Source: Palsa-504 sp963795795 (GTDB lineage: Bacteria > Actinomycetota > Actinomycetes > Streptosporangiales > Streptosporangiaceae). From it: a stretch of DNA of 64,000 nucleotides. The translations under genes and the position numbers were made by a program. The stretch spans positions 448,741 through 512,740 of the forward strand of contig CAWCJS010000024.1 of assembly GCA_963795795.1 (NCBI GenBank), read 5' to 3'. A model generated the notes under the pieces. It saw only the letters and a program-made list of their open reading frames with translations. It made no database searches and had not been told where the DNA came from. Below are positions 7,854-16,990 of the stretch, in pieces (the first letter of the stretch is position 1; the number at the start of each line of letters is the position of its first letter).

Positions 7854-8642
7854 GTGGCCCGTTACGACGACGACCTGCGCTTCGCGCACGTCCTCGCGGA
7901 CGCCGCTGACGACATCACGACCAGGCGGTTCCGGGCGCTCGACCTGCGGGTCGAGACCAAGCCCGACCTCACGCCGGTCTCCGATGCCGACCGGGCGACC
8001 GAGGAATCGCTGCGTAACGTGCTGCGCCGGGCGCGGCCGCGCGACGCGGTGCTCGGCGAGGAGTTCGGGCGGGTCGGCTACGGGCCGCGGTGCTGGGTGA
8101 TCGACCCCATCGACGGGACGAAGAACTACGTCCGCGGCGTGCCGGTCTGGGCCACCCTGATCGGGCTGATGGACGGGCCGGACGTGGTGGTGGGCGTGGT
8201 GTCGGCGCCCGCCCTGTCCCGGCGCTGGTGGGGAGCGCTGGGCGGCGGCGCGTGGACCGGGCGCAGCCTGACCAAGGCGTCGCCCTGCCGGGTGTCCGGC
8301 GTGACCAAGCTGGACGACGCCTCGATGTCGTACTCGGGCCTGGGCGGGTGGGCCAAGCGGGGGCTGCTCGACAACTTCATGGGGCTGGCCAAGTCGGTGT
8401 GGCGGACGCGGGCGTTCGGCGATTTCTGGTCGCACATGCTGGTCGCCGAGGGCGCGACCGACATCGCCGCCGAGCCCGAGGTGTCGCTGTGGGACCTCGC
8501 CGCGCTGCAGATCATCGTGACCGAGGCGGGGGGACAGTTCACCTCGCTGGAGGGCGAGGCCAGGCCCGACGGCGGCAGCGCGGTCTCCACCAACGGTCAT
8601 CTGCACGCCGAGGTACTGGATCACTTGGGTCTTGCCCTCTAG
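7854..8642 (+). CDS. hisN: Histidinol-phosphatase (inositol-monophosphatase fold)
   Basis: A 262-aa metal-dependent phosphatase of the IMPase superfamily. It has DPIDGTKNYVRG (metal ligands D-x-I-D-G-T) and WDLAALQIIVTEAGG in the C-terminal metal site, plus GEEFG for the first metal-binding Glu. In actinobacteria this subgroup is the HisN histidinol-phosphatase; a general inositol-phosphatase role cannot be excluded. The GTG at 7854 gives VARYDDDLRFAHVLADAAD, the usual N-terminus of the group. Confidence 0.9.
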   Translation: MARYDDDLRFAHVLADAADDITTRRFRALDLRVETKPDLTPVSDADRATEESLRNVLRRARPRDAVLGEEFGRVGYGPRCWVIDPIDGTKNYVRGVPVWATLIGLMDGPDVVVGVVSAPALSRRWWGALGGGAWTGRSLTKASPCRVSGVTKLDDASMSYSGLGGWAKRGLLDNFMGLAKSVWRTRAFGDFWSHMLVAEGATDIAAEPEVSLWDLAALQIIVTEAGGQFTSLEGEARPDGGSAVSTNGHLHAEVLDHLGLAL

Positions 8643-8709
8643 GGGGATATCACGGATGCTTGTGGTCTGTCACAAGTTCACAAGCGCCGAACCAGGGGGT
8701 GCAGTTACC

Positions 8710-9120
8710 GTGAAGGTACGAGATGGCATGTCCCACCTTGTGCTCACCATCGGGCCAGCGCACACGCTCCGGCAGGCCGCGCAGATGATGTCCAAGCGGC
8801 GCATCGGCGCCGCGGTCGTCATCGACAACGAGCACGCGGGCATCGGCATCCTCACCGAACGTGACCTCCTCGACTCGATCGCCGCGGGTGAAGACCCCGA
8901 CGCCGAGCTCGTGGCCCAGCACCGCACCGAAGCACTCGTGTTCGCCTCCCCCGAGTGGACCCTGGAGGAGGCCGCCGCGGCGATGATCAGCGGCGGGTTC
9001 CGGCACCTGGTCGTGATCGAGGGGCACGACGTGGCCGGGCTGCTTTCCATGCGCGACATCGTCCGCGTCTGGACCTCCGCCGACGCATCGCCGCCGCAGC
9101 CGGTGACCGCCTCCGGCTGA
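8710..9120 (+). CDS. Two-CBS-domain protein
   Basis: A protein of about 136 aa made of two tandem CBS motifs: HTLRQAAQMMSKRRIGAAVVID...GILTERDLL, and WTLEEAAAAMISGGFRHLVVIEG...GLLSMRDIV. CBS pairs bind adenine nucleotides and usually sense energy state. I chose the GTG at 8710; an upstream ATG inside the 3' end of hisN would add an unlikely extension. Stand-alone CBS proteins like this resemble mycobacterial Hrp1. No partner enzyme is adjacent, so its target is unknown. Confidence 0.88.
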   Translation: MKVRDGMSHLVLTIGPAHTLRQAAQMMSKRRIGAAVVIDNEHAGIGILTERDLLDSIAAGEDPDAELVAQHRTEALVFASPEWTLEEAAAAMISGGFRHLVVIEGHDVAGLLSMRDIVRVWTSADASPPQPVTASG

Positions 9121-9128
9121 GGTTCACC

Positions 9129-9176
9129 GCGCCTGCCTAGCACTGCGCCTGCCTAACACTGCGCCTGCCTAACACC
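9129..9176. repeat. Three tandem copies of a 16-bp unit
   Basis: The unit GCGCCTGCCTARCACY repeats three times without gaps, just after the CBS gene stop and before the 498-aa gene. It looks like a short slippage-type tandem repeat. Confidence 0.85.
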
Positions 9177-9219
9177 GGGGCTGCCCCAGCACCGCGGTTG
9201 CGGGGCGACACTGGAGAAC

Positions 9220-10716
9220 ATGAACCGCGAGCGCGCGGAAACGTTCCTGCGGCTGCTGGCCGAGAGCGTGCTGCGCGCGGCCAGCGAAGGGGCGTTCGTC
9301 TCCGGCGCGCCGTGGTCGGCCGACAGCCCCAACCCCGGCTTCCCGCGACTGGCGCGGGTGGCGCAGGCGCTCGCCGCGGTACACGCGCTCGACCCGGCCG
9401 CCGCGCAGGACGTCCTGGCGGACTTTGCCGTCGCGATCGGCGTTCGGCAGCACTCGGACCCGGGTCCGCTGCTGATGACCCGGCCCGCGTTTACGCGGGG
9501 CAGGCTGTACGCGCGGGCCTCGGCCGGGTCTCCGGATCCTGGTCCGGGCGCGGCGGGCCCTGGTGCGGCGGGGGACGCTGGTGCGCGGGGCCGTGGCGAG
9601 GCCGGGGCTGGCGCGGGCCTCCGTGAGCGCTTCGTCCCGCTCGGGGTGACCGTCCCGTTCCGCCTCGAGGACGTCAGCGGCGAGGTGAACCTGCTCTCCT
9701 ACGCGCATACGTCGTCCTGCGCGCGGTTCACCGTCACGTGGCGGACCCGCAGCCCGGGCGGTCAGGGGCTGCTGGGGCGGCACTTCGGCAGCCCGGGGTT
9801 GCCCCGGCTGTTCACGGTGTCGGACGACCGGGGCGATGCGTACCAGCTGGACTTCGGCTTCACCGACTGGTCCGGCCAGATCAGGCTGCGTCCCGATCCG
9901 CCGGACGGCCTGCGCTGGCTGGAGCTTTCCGCGCCCGGCCAGAAACCCGTCCGCATCCCCCTGGGCGAGCCGGGCCCGGAAGGGCCGGACGGCGCCGGGC
10001 CGCAGGTCACGCCCACCGATCTGTCCGCCGGGGAACAGATGCTCACGGTGTTCGCGGACCGGCTGCTCATGGCGGCCGGCGAGCACGGGCCCGACCTGCG
10101 GCGGACCTCGTACGCCCGGGCGCCGCTGCACGCGATGACGGCGGGACTCGGCGACGTCGTGGCGGCGCTGGAGGCCGCCGAGGTCCTGCCGGCGCACAGC
10201 CAGGTGCCCGGCCGACTCGCCGCGCTGTGCGCGAGCATGAGCGTCACCGGGCACGGCCTGACCGCGCCGCCCGGACCCGAGATGCCCGAGCGGTGGCTCA
10301 GCCTGCTGTCGCATTACCAGCGCAGGAAGCCGGAGGTGGCGCCCGCCCGTGATGGGTACGCCTCCCTGGCCGTGGCCCTGCCCGAGTTCGACGGGATGCG
10401 GCTGGCCCTGCTCGGCCTGCACAACACCGACGGCCAGACCCTCCTGCACCTGGCGGTGAGCGGCCTGCCGGAGGACGACGGGACCGGTCCTCCCATCATT
10501 GAGACGCTGCCGGTATCGGTGTGGGTCCGCGACAGCGGCGGGCGGTGGCACGTCGCGGGCGTGGACATGGCGCAGTTCTCGGACGGCGAGCACTGGCTGC
10601 GGATGAAGCTGAGGCCGGGGCTGGCCCGCTCCACGGCCTGGATCGAGGTGCTCGTGGCCGGGCGTTCGGCCGAGATCTGCGCCGTGCTGCCGCTGGACTG
10701 GGGGTACCCTCCGTGA
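9220..10716 (+). CDS. Unrecognised 498-aa protein, first gene of MoxR/vWA cassette
   Basis: I do not recognise this family. The N-terminal ~100 residues are helical, followed by a low-complexity Gly/Ala/Pro linker (about 105-130). A segment rich in beta-type patterns follows (FVPLGVTVPFRLEDVSGEVNLLSY and onward). The C-terminal ~170 residues include YASLAVALPEFDGMRLALLGL and end in WIEVLVAGRSAEICAVLPLDWGYPP. No membrane segment or catalytic motif is evident. Its stop overlaps the next start (GTGA), and the run continues into MoxR and vWA genes, so it is probably a dedicated partner of that chaperone-like pair. Confidence 0.75.
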   Translation: MNRERAETFLRLLAESVLRAASEGAFVSGAPWSADSPNPGFPRLARVAQALAAVHALDPAAAQDVLADFAVAIGVRQHSDPGPLLMTRPAFTRGRLYARASAGSPDPGPGAAGPGAAGDAGARGRGEAGAGAGLRERFVPLGVTVPFRLEDVSGEVNLLSYAHTSSCARFTVTWRTRSPGGQGLLGRHFGSPGLPRLFTVSDDRGDAYQLDFGFTDWSGQIRLRPDPPDGLRWLELSAPGQKPVRIPLGEPGPEGPDGAGPQVTPTDLSAGEQMLTVFADRLLMAAGEHGPDLRRTSYARAPLHAMTAGLGDVVAALEAAEVLPAHSQVPGRLAALCASMSVTGHGLTAPPGPEMPERWLSLLSHYQRRKPEVAPARDGYASLAVALPEFDGMRLALLGLHNTDGQTLLHLAVSGLPEDDGTGPPIIETLPVSVWVRDSGGRWHVAGVDMAQFSDGEHWLRMKLRPGLARSTAWIEVLVAGRSAEICAVLPLDWGYPP

Positions 10717-11648
10717 CCGTGACCCCGAGCGATCCGTGGTACGCCTGCCTGCCCGGCTGCGAGGCCAGCGTGCCGTGCGGGCAGGGCACGCACGCCGTCC
10801 GCTGGGAGGCGGGATCGCTCGTGCTGCCCGAACACCCCAACGCCGAGGCCGAGCTGGTGCTGGCCGCCCTGGGCGGGGAGAAGGCCCGGTGCGTGGAGGT
10901 GGCCGAGGCCTGGCACCGACACACCGACGACCTGTCGGTGCTGGCCATCGGACCGCGGGGCCCCGCCGACGAGATCGGCATCGGCTGGGACGACGTGGCC
11001 GCCGCCCAGCCCGGCGCGGGCGGCGGGTTTGTCTTTACCGGGAGTTACGCCGCGGCGGCCCAGGCGGCGGTGCGGCCGGCGGCGGGCCTGAACCCCTCGG
11101 TACCCGCGGCCGTCCAGCGCAGGCGGCGGCGCGCGCAGGAGGAGCTTGAGCTGGTCCGGCGGCGCCGGACCGACATGCTGTCGCTGCTCGCGCTCGGGTA
11201 CGGGTTCCAGGTCAGGCTGGCCGGAACGGTGGCCGCGGCGCACGCCGACGCGGGTGCCGGTTCCAGCGAAGTTGCGGAAGGGCGGGCCCGGCCCGCCCTG
11301 GTGGCCGCGGTGGCCGGCCGGCTCGGGCCGGTCGCCGAACAGTGGCTCGGGATCGATCCGGACCAGGTGGTGGTGTCGCTGCACCCCGGGCCGGGGTGGG
11401 GGTCGGTCGAGCTGACGGGGCGGGGCGAGCAGCGCAGGCTGCTGGTCGCCCTGCCGGTATTGTGGCTGGCCCGGGTCTGGGCGGCCGGGCTGGCGCTGGT
11501 CGACCGGCACCTGGTGGTGGCGGTCGAGCGGGCGGGATGGCCCGACGCCCGGGTGCTCGGGCTGCGCGCCCCCGGCGCGGAGCCCGAGCCGCTCGACGTG
11601 CACGATGGCGGAGTCGGTGGCGGGCATGCGCCACACTGGGAGGTGTGA
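10713..11648 (+). CDS. Unrecognised 311-aa protein, second gene of MoxR/vWA cassette
   Basis: Family unknown to me. The GTG at 10713 overlaps the preceding stop (GTGA), and its own stop overlaps the MoxR GTG in the same way, so three genes are translationally chained. The N-terminal part has a compact Cys-containing segment (YACLPGCEASVPCGQGTH). A basic stretch RRRRRAQEELELVRRRR lies near residue 135, and the C-terminal half is hydrophobic and Leu/Ala-rich (LLVALPVLWLARVWAAGLALV) but not a clear membrane helix. Probably a structural or substrate-recognition partner of the downstream ATPase. Confidence 0.75.
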   Translation: MTVTPSDPWYACLPGCEASVPCGQGTHAVRWEAGSLVLPEHPNAEAELVLAALGGEKARCVEVAEAWHRHTDDLSVLAIGPRGPADEIGIGWDDVAAAQPGAGGGFVFTGSYAAAAQAAVRPAAGLNPSVPAAVQRRRRRAQEELELVRRRRTDMLSLLALGYGFQVRLAGTVAAAHADAGAGSSEVAEGRARPALVAAVAGRLGPVAEQWLGIDPDQVVVSLHPGPGWGSVELTGRGEQRRLLVALPVLWLARVWAAGLALVDRHLVVAVERAGWPDARVLGLRAPGAEPEPLDVHDGGVGGGHAPHWEV

Positions 11649-12745
11649 GCGTTAACCCCGGCTCCAACCCGGCGGCCGAGGCGCTCGGGGTCGCGGTCGC
11701 GGCCCGGGTGCCCGTGCTGCTGTGGGGCGCGCCCGGCACCGGGAAGACTTCTGCGATCAGGGCCATGGCTTTGACCATGGGGCTGCCTTGCGAGACGGTC
11801 ATCGCCTCGATCAGGGAGCCGTCCGACTTCGCCGGGCTGCCCATCGTGGTCGGCAACGGCGTCCGGTTCGCTCCCCCCGCGTGGGCGCGCCGGCTGGCCG
11901 AGGCCGGGCGCGGCCTGCTGTTCCTCGACGAGCTGTCCACCGCGCCGCCCGCCGTCCAGGCCGCCCTGCTGCGGGTCGTGCTCGAGCGGGCCGTGGGCGA
12001 TCTGACCTTGCCGGAGGAGGTCGCGGTCGTCGCGGCGGCCAATCCGCCCGAGCAGGCCGCCGACGGCTGGGACCTGTCCGCGCCGCTGGCCAACCGGCTC
12101 TGCCACCTGGCCTGGCGGACCGACCCGCGGGCGGTGGCCGACGGGCTGGCCGGCGGCTGGGCGGCGCCCGTCGTCCCGCTGCTGCCCGATGGGTGGGAGG
12201 CGGAACAGATCATGGCTCGCGGCCTGGTGGCCGCGTTCCTGCACGTCAGGCCCGCGTTGGCGTGCGCGCCTCCGTCCGACCCGGCGACGGCCGGGCGCGG
12301 CTGGCCGTCGCCGCGGACCTGGGACATGGCGGCCCGCCTGATGGCCGCGTCGGGCGCGGCGGGCGCGTCCGAGGAGGCGCGGTCGGCGCTGATCGCCGGC
12401 GCTGTCGGGGACGGCGCCGGGGTGGAGTTCCTGGCCTGGCTGGTCCAGATGGACCTGCCCGACCCCGAGGCCGTCCTCGCCGACCCGGCCTCGTTCCGGC
12501 TGCCGGAACGAGGCGACCGGGCGTACGCCGCGCTGGCCGCGGTCGCGGCCGCGGTCGCGGCCAACCCGACCCCGGAGCGCTGGGCCGCCGGCTGGCAGGT
12601 CCTCGGCCTCGCCGCGCAGGCCGCACCCGATGTCGGGGCCACTGCCGCGCGGGTGCTCGCCAAGTGCCGCCCCGCGGGCGTGGTCTCGATGCCCGCCGAG
12701 ATCACGTTGTTCGCCCCGGTCCTGCGCGATGCGGGCCTGATGTAG
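11645..12745 (+). CDS. MoxR-family AAA+ ATPase
   Basis: A 366-aa AAA+ ATPase. Walker A is GAPGTGKT (residues 28-35), Walker B LLFLDE (91-96), and AAANPPEQAADGWDLSAPLANR provides sensor 1 and the arginine-finger region. MoxR proteins act with vWA-domain partners as metal-insertion or protein-complex chaperones; the next gene encodes such a partner. The start overlaps the previous stop by 4 nt. The substrate is unknown; the two unrecognised upstream proteins are candidates. Confidence 0.92.
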   Translation: MSVNPGSNPAAEALGVAVAARVPVLLWGAPGTGKTSAIRAMALTMGLPCETVIASIREPSDFAGLPIVVGNGVRFAPPAWARRLAEAGRGLLFLDELSTAPPAVQAALLRVVLERAVGDLTLPEEVAVVAAANPPEQAADGWDLSAPLANRLCHLAWRTDPRAVADGLAGGWAAPVVPLLPDGWEAEQIMARGLVAAFLHVRPALACAPPSDPATAGRGWPSPRTWDMAARLMAASGAAGASEEARSALIAGAVGDGAGVEFLAWLVQMDLPDPEAVLADPASFRLPERGDRAYAALAAVAAAVAANPTPERWAAGWQVLGLAAQAAPDVGATAARVLAKCRPAGVVSMPAEITLFAPVLRDAGLM

Positions 12746-12757
12746 GCCCGGCGGGCG

Positions 12758-14014
12758 ATGAGCAGCGGCGGGATCGAGGGGCTGGCGGCGGCCCGGCTGT
12801 GGGCGGCGACCCGGTTCCCTTACCTGGCCACGGGCGTGTTCGGGGCACAGGTGATCGCCGACCCGGGGAGTGGGACCGTGTCGGTGGACGAGAACTGGCG
12901 GATGCGTGCGGATCCCGAGCTCATCGCGGGGTGGACCCCAGCGCAGCTGGGCAGCGTGCTGGTCCACCACGTGTGCCACCTGCTGCGGACCCACGCGGAG
13001 CGGGCCCAGGCCTGCGGGGTGGGCGCGGGCGAGGACCGGGCGCGCGAGGCGCGCGACTGGATCCGGGCGGCGGACGCGGAGATCAACGACGACCTGGTGC
13101 CGGCCGGGCTCGACCTGCCCGGCCATCCGGTCCTCCCCCGCGACCTGGGCGCGGAGGACGGGCAGCTGGCCGAGCAGTATTACACGGCGATCCGGGACGG
13201 GCGGCGTCCGGTTCCGGGGCTCGGGGGCGGGCACGGGGGAGAAACCAAGGGTCGTTCGGGTCAGGAAAAACTTGGAGATGCGGCGGGCGGCTGGCTTGAC
13301 TGCGGAAGCGGCGCGGACGGGTGCCCGCGGCCGGGCCAGGAGCCGGGCGGGTTGCCAGAGTGGCAGGCCGACCTGCTGCGGCGCCAGGTCGCGCAGGACG
13401 TCATCGCGCACGCCAAGCTGGCCGGGAACGTCCCGGCCGGGATGCTGCGCTGGGCGGAGGAGGTCCTGTCCCCGCGGGTCAACTGGCGCAAGGTACTCGC
13501 CGCCGAGCTGCGCCGGGCCGTCTTCGAGGTGTCCGGAGCCGTCGACTACTCCTACCGCCGGCCCTCGCGCCGGTCCGCTGTCGCGGGCAACGTCGTGCTC
13601 CCGGCGCTGCGCCGGCCGGTCCCCGAGGTCGCCGTGGTCTGCGACACCTCCGGCAGCATGACCGATTCTTTGCTGGGCATGGTGCTGGCCGAGGTCGAGG
13701 GGCTGCTGAAGGCCTTGGGGCTGGTGCGGCAGGTCCGGGTGCTGGCCTGCGACTACGCGGTCGCGCCCGCGCAGCGGGTGAGTTCGGCCCGCCAGGTGCA
13801 GCTCGTCGGGGGCGGCGGGACCAACATGGGCGCGGGCATCGAGGCCGCGGCGGCGCTGCGGCCCAGGCCCGCCGTCACGGTCGTGCTGACCGACGGGTAC
13901 ACGCCCTGGCCGTCGGCGCCGCCCAAGGGGATGCGGATCGTCGTCGGGCTGCTCGGCCCGCGCGCGCCCGACGCGCCCGTCTGGGCCCGCGCGGTGCGGG
14001 TGGATCCGGAGTGA
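12758..14014 (+). CDS. vWA/DUF2201 metallopeptidase-like partner of MoxR
   Basis: A 418-aa protein with the DUF2201 N-terminal metallopeptidase-like domain followed by a vWA-like domain. HHVCHLLRTH (residues 70-79) occupies the HExxH position with His in place of Glu, suggesting that proteolysis is lost. CDTSGSM (about residue 296) is the MIDAS DxSxS motif, and TDGYTPWP lies near the C-terminus. A Gly/Arg-rich linker (about 150-195) separates the domains. It lies 12 nt after moxR. Probable role: MoxR-vWA chaperone complex. Confidence 0.88.
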   Translation: MSSGGIEGLAAARLWAATRFPYLATGVFGAQVIADPGSGTVSVDENWRMRADPELIAGWTPAQLGSVLVHHVCHLLRTHAERAQACGVGAGEDRAREARDWIRAADAEINDDLVPAGLDLPGHPVLPRDLGAEDGQLAEQYYTAIRDGRRPVPGLGGGHGGETKGRSGQEKLGDAAGGWLDCGSGADGCPRPGQEPGGLPEWQADLLRRQVAQDVIAHAKLAGNVPAGMLRWAEEVLSPRVNWRKVLAAELRRAVFEVSGAVDYSYRRPSRRSAVAGNVVLPALRRPVPEVAVVCDTSGSMTDSLLGMVLAEVEGLLKALGLVRQVRVLACDYAVAPAQRVSSARQVQLVGGGGTNMGAGIEAAAALRPRPAVTVVLTDGYTPWPSAPPKGMRIVVGLLGPRAPDAPVWARAVRVDPE

Positions 14015-14492
14015 GTCGGGCGGTGTGGCGCCGGAGTCGGTGACGCGGCCCCTCATGGCCAGCTGGTACGTAGCGCCGCACCCGATTCAACAAATGGGGC
14101 CTTAGCCGGCCTGGACGTGGCCTCCCTGATCGGCGCTGGCCCGGTCTGACTCGAGTTTCCTCGATGCGTCAGCTGTCCCGCCGACCTCAGCTGCATCTAT
14201 TCGGTCAGGGGTACGAAAAAATTACATTTACCATGGAAGATCCGTGCCTGACGGAAGAAAGGGCGTCATATTCGGCGCCCATACTTCCGTTGAGCACCGA
14301 TCATCCAAGATCTTTCTGCGACGTCACGGGTCATTAACATCACTGGGCCCATTCGTCACTCACGACCCAGTTGAATATGTTCCGGGATCGGCCGACGCGC
14401 ACTTAGTTAAGTCGGTCGGGACCTGGCCTCGCCGGCTTAGCGGCGCACCGCCGACTTGCCTGGTAGCTCAGGAGGTGATCTCCTAGCGGGCC
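14015..14492. other. Non-coding interval after the MoxR/vWA cassette
   Basis: Nothing convincing is encoded here. GC drops markedly between about 14200 and 14400. An 80-codon open frame at 14244-14486 lacks a good start signal or coding character. Near the end an unusually complete anti-16S complement, AGGAGGTGATC (about 14470-14480), lies 12-20 nt before the next gene's ATG. Confidence 0.5.
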
Positions 14493-15366
14493 ATGGACCA
14501 CAGGCCGGATGGGCAGGTCTTGACGGTGATCGCGGTCGCGCTGACGTTCGCGTCGGGGGCGATGGACGTGGCCAGCTTCACCAGGCTCGGGACCGTCTTC
14601 ACCAGCGTCATGACGGGGAACATCGTGCTGTGGGGGCTGGCCGTGGCGCGCGGGTCGCTGACGCTGGCCAGTCACACCGCCGTCGCTATCGCCGGGTACA
14701 TCGTCGGCGTCGCCGGGGGCAGCCGCATCGCCGTGGGGGCCCGGGCCACGGGCGCCCGGGCCGCGGTTAACGCGGACGGGGGCGAGGCCAGGGCCGGGGC
14801 CGGGAAGGACGGGAGCGGTGAGGACGCGGCGGGCAACAACGCGGGGGGCAGGAGTGGTGACACGCGGGCGGGCGAGGGACGGGCGGGGGCGTGGCCGGGC
14901 TCACGTCACCTGGGCGCTGCTGGCCGAGCTCGCCCTGCTCGGCGGGTTCGCCGTCGGGTGGGAGATAACGGGAGCCAAGCCGGGCGGATGGGTGCAGTTC
15001 TGCCTGCTCGCGGTAGCGGCGGCCGGGATGGGGGTGCAGTCGTCGGCGGTCAAGTACATGGGTTTGACCGAGGTGTCGACGACCTACCTCACCGGGACCT
15101 TGACCGGGCTGGTCAGCTCGCTGGTCAGTCCGGGGCCGCGCGCGACGGACCGCTGGCGGCGCCTCGGGGTCCTGCTCGGGCTCGCGGCGGGCGCCAGCCT
15201 GACTGGCCTGCTCGTGGCGACCGCGCCGGACGGTGTACCGGCCCTCCCGCTGGCCGCGCTGATCACCTGCGTCGTGCTGGCCTCCTGGCCCCGGGCCTCG
15301 TGGCCCCGCGCCTCCTGGCCCCGGCCCTCCGGGCAGGCTCGGGGAGAGAAGGGCGGGGCCAGATGA
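14493..15366 (+). pseudogene. DUF1275 (YoaK-family) membrane protein, frameshifted
   Basis: The first frame encodes the N-terminal half of a DUF1275 membrane protein (ALTFASGAMDVASFTRLGTVFTSVMTGNIVL). The reading then has to move by one base, at about 14870-14905 in a G-rich tract, to continue as TWALLAELALLGGFAVG...GLTEVSTTYLTGTLTGLVSSL. Five to six membrane segments result. The insert before the shift is an Ala/Gly-rich loop longer than usual. A 15-bp repeat encodes WPRAS three times near the C-terminus. Either a sequencing indel or a broken gene. The family is an uncharacterised inner-membrane protein. Confidence 0.7.
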
Positions 15367-15405
15367 TCGATCAGGGACAGGTGGCGCGGTCGGAGCGATA
15401 GCCGG

Positions 15406-16990
15406 TCAGGCGTCCCGGGTCAGTTCCGGGTCGCGCAGCTCGATGCGGCCCGGGCCGGCCAGGAAGATCCCGAACATCACGGTGTAGGCGTCGTCGGGGA
15501 CGCGCGCGGCGACCTCGTGCCCGGTCCAGTCGGGCTGGGCGGCGATGGTGACGATGTGGTTGTCCGGGTCGGCGAGGACGGCGTGCTCGGTCATCGGGCC
15601 CGCTGATGTCGAGCACCTTCCGCATCCGCAGGAACAGCCCGGCGCGGGTGGCGTCGGTGGCTTCCGCGACGCGGAACTGGCCGCGGAAGACGACCGTGGC
15701 GCCGCGGTAGTCGTCGGGGTACATCTCCTGGGCCAGGAAGGCGAAGCCTTCGGGCCGCGAGACGGTGGCCGACAGGACCGCGACTCCGTGCTCCGCGGCC
15801 GCCGAATAGTCCTGCCAGTGCGACTCGATCTCGTTTTGCGCGAAGCTGCCACCGAGAGCCCAGCCGTCCAGGCCTGCGGCAAAGGCCATGTTCCGCGGCT
15901 CGTAACGCGGCCGGTAGTCGACGTTGAGGTCGCGTGCGGTCTGGTCGGGGAGCGAGCCGGTACGGCTGGCCCCCATCGGTACTGCTAGCCGGTCCATCAC
16001 GGCGTCGGCCACCCGGATCGGGGCGCCCGTCGTGATCGCGAGGGCCAGGCCGTCGGGGAGGCGTGCCGTGACGTGCCGGGTTCCGGCGGGGCTGGTGAGC
16101 TCGATCCGGGCCGCGGTTACCTCCGGACCAAGCTCATCGAGGTCCACCGCCGTCACGCGGGCGTCAGCGGCGCGCAGCAGCCGGTCGGTGAGCTCGTCTG
16201 CGGTCTGCGCCTGGACGGACGCGGCCGTCGCCGAGGGGACGGCTCCGGTCGGCGGCTCGAAGAGGTCCGGGAACCGGTGGCTGTCCCGGCCCAGCAGCCA
16301 GATCGGCAGGTCCCGGTGGCCCGCGTCGTCGGCGAGCACGATGACGTGCGTGGGGAAGCGGTCTGGCACGGGGCCCAGCGGGATACGGCGTTCGGCATGC
16401 GCGATGCGGACGGTGGTCATGTGCGTCCTCCGGGGGTCGGGAACGAGGTCGGGGCGGTGTTCGGTGAGGTAGGCGCGCAGCCTGAGCCGGGCCTTGTGCA
16501 GGCTGGCCCGGGCCGCGCCGGAGCCGGTCCCCGGCTCGGCGATCTGGCCGGACGGCAGGTCGGCGTAGTAGCGCAGGGTCACCGCGCGCCGCTGACCGGC
16601 GGGCAGGTCGGCGACGGCGGCACGCAGCGCGCCGGCGCGGTCGAGGTCCTCGGCCGACGGCAGGCCCTGCGCCGAGGCCGGGTGGATCGGCTCGGGCCAG
16701 TCGGAGAGCAGGGTGAGCTGGTCCCGGCGGTGCAGGCTGCGGCATACGTTGAGGACGATCCCGGCCAGCCAGCCGGCCAGCCGGTCCGGGTCCCGCAGCC
16801 GGTCCAGCGCGAGGAACGCCTGCAGGAACGATTCCTGGACGATGTCGTCGACGTCGCTGGGATTGGGGCTCAGGCGCCGGGCGCGCGTGCGCGCCATCGG
16901 CTGGTACCGCTCCACGATCAGCCGGAACGCCACCGCGTCGCCGTCGCGGGCCAGGCGGACCAGGTCGCCGTCGGAGATTTGGGCGCTCAT
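15406..16990 (-). CDS. ECF sigma factor fused to bifunctional-nuclease (BFN/DUF151) domain; frameshifted near C-terminus
   Basis: Residues 1-~180 are an ECF-type sigma factor: region 2 has NPSDVDDIVQESFLQAFLAL, and region 4 has GAARASLHKARLRLRAYL. From about residue 191 a BFN domain begins (MTTVRIAHAE...VIVLADDAGHRDLPIWLLGRD), followed by a domain starting EPRNMAFAAGLDGWALGG. Near 15600 one base must be skipped to continue into MTEHAVLADPDNHIV...GRIELRDPELTRDA, matching the paralogue. An internal ATG at 16420 has GGAGGA about 6 nt upstream, so a free BFN protein may also be made. Start ATG 16990 shares one base with the stop of the preceding gene. Confidence 0.8.

Noticed and set aside
9129..9176. 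CRISPR-like array
   Set aside because: The 16-bp units are directly adjacent with no spacers, so this is a simple tandem repeat.
14244..14486. 80-codon open frame in the gap before the DUF1275 gene
   Set aside because: No ribosome binding site, atypical composition for a coding region in this genome, and no recognisable protein pattern.
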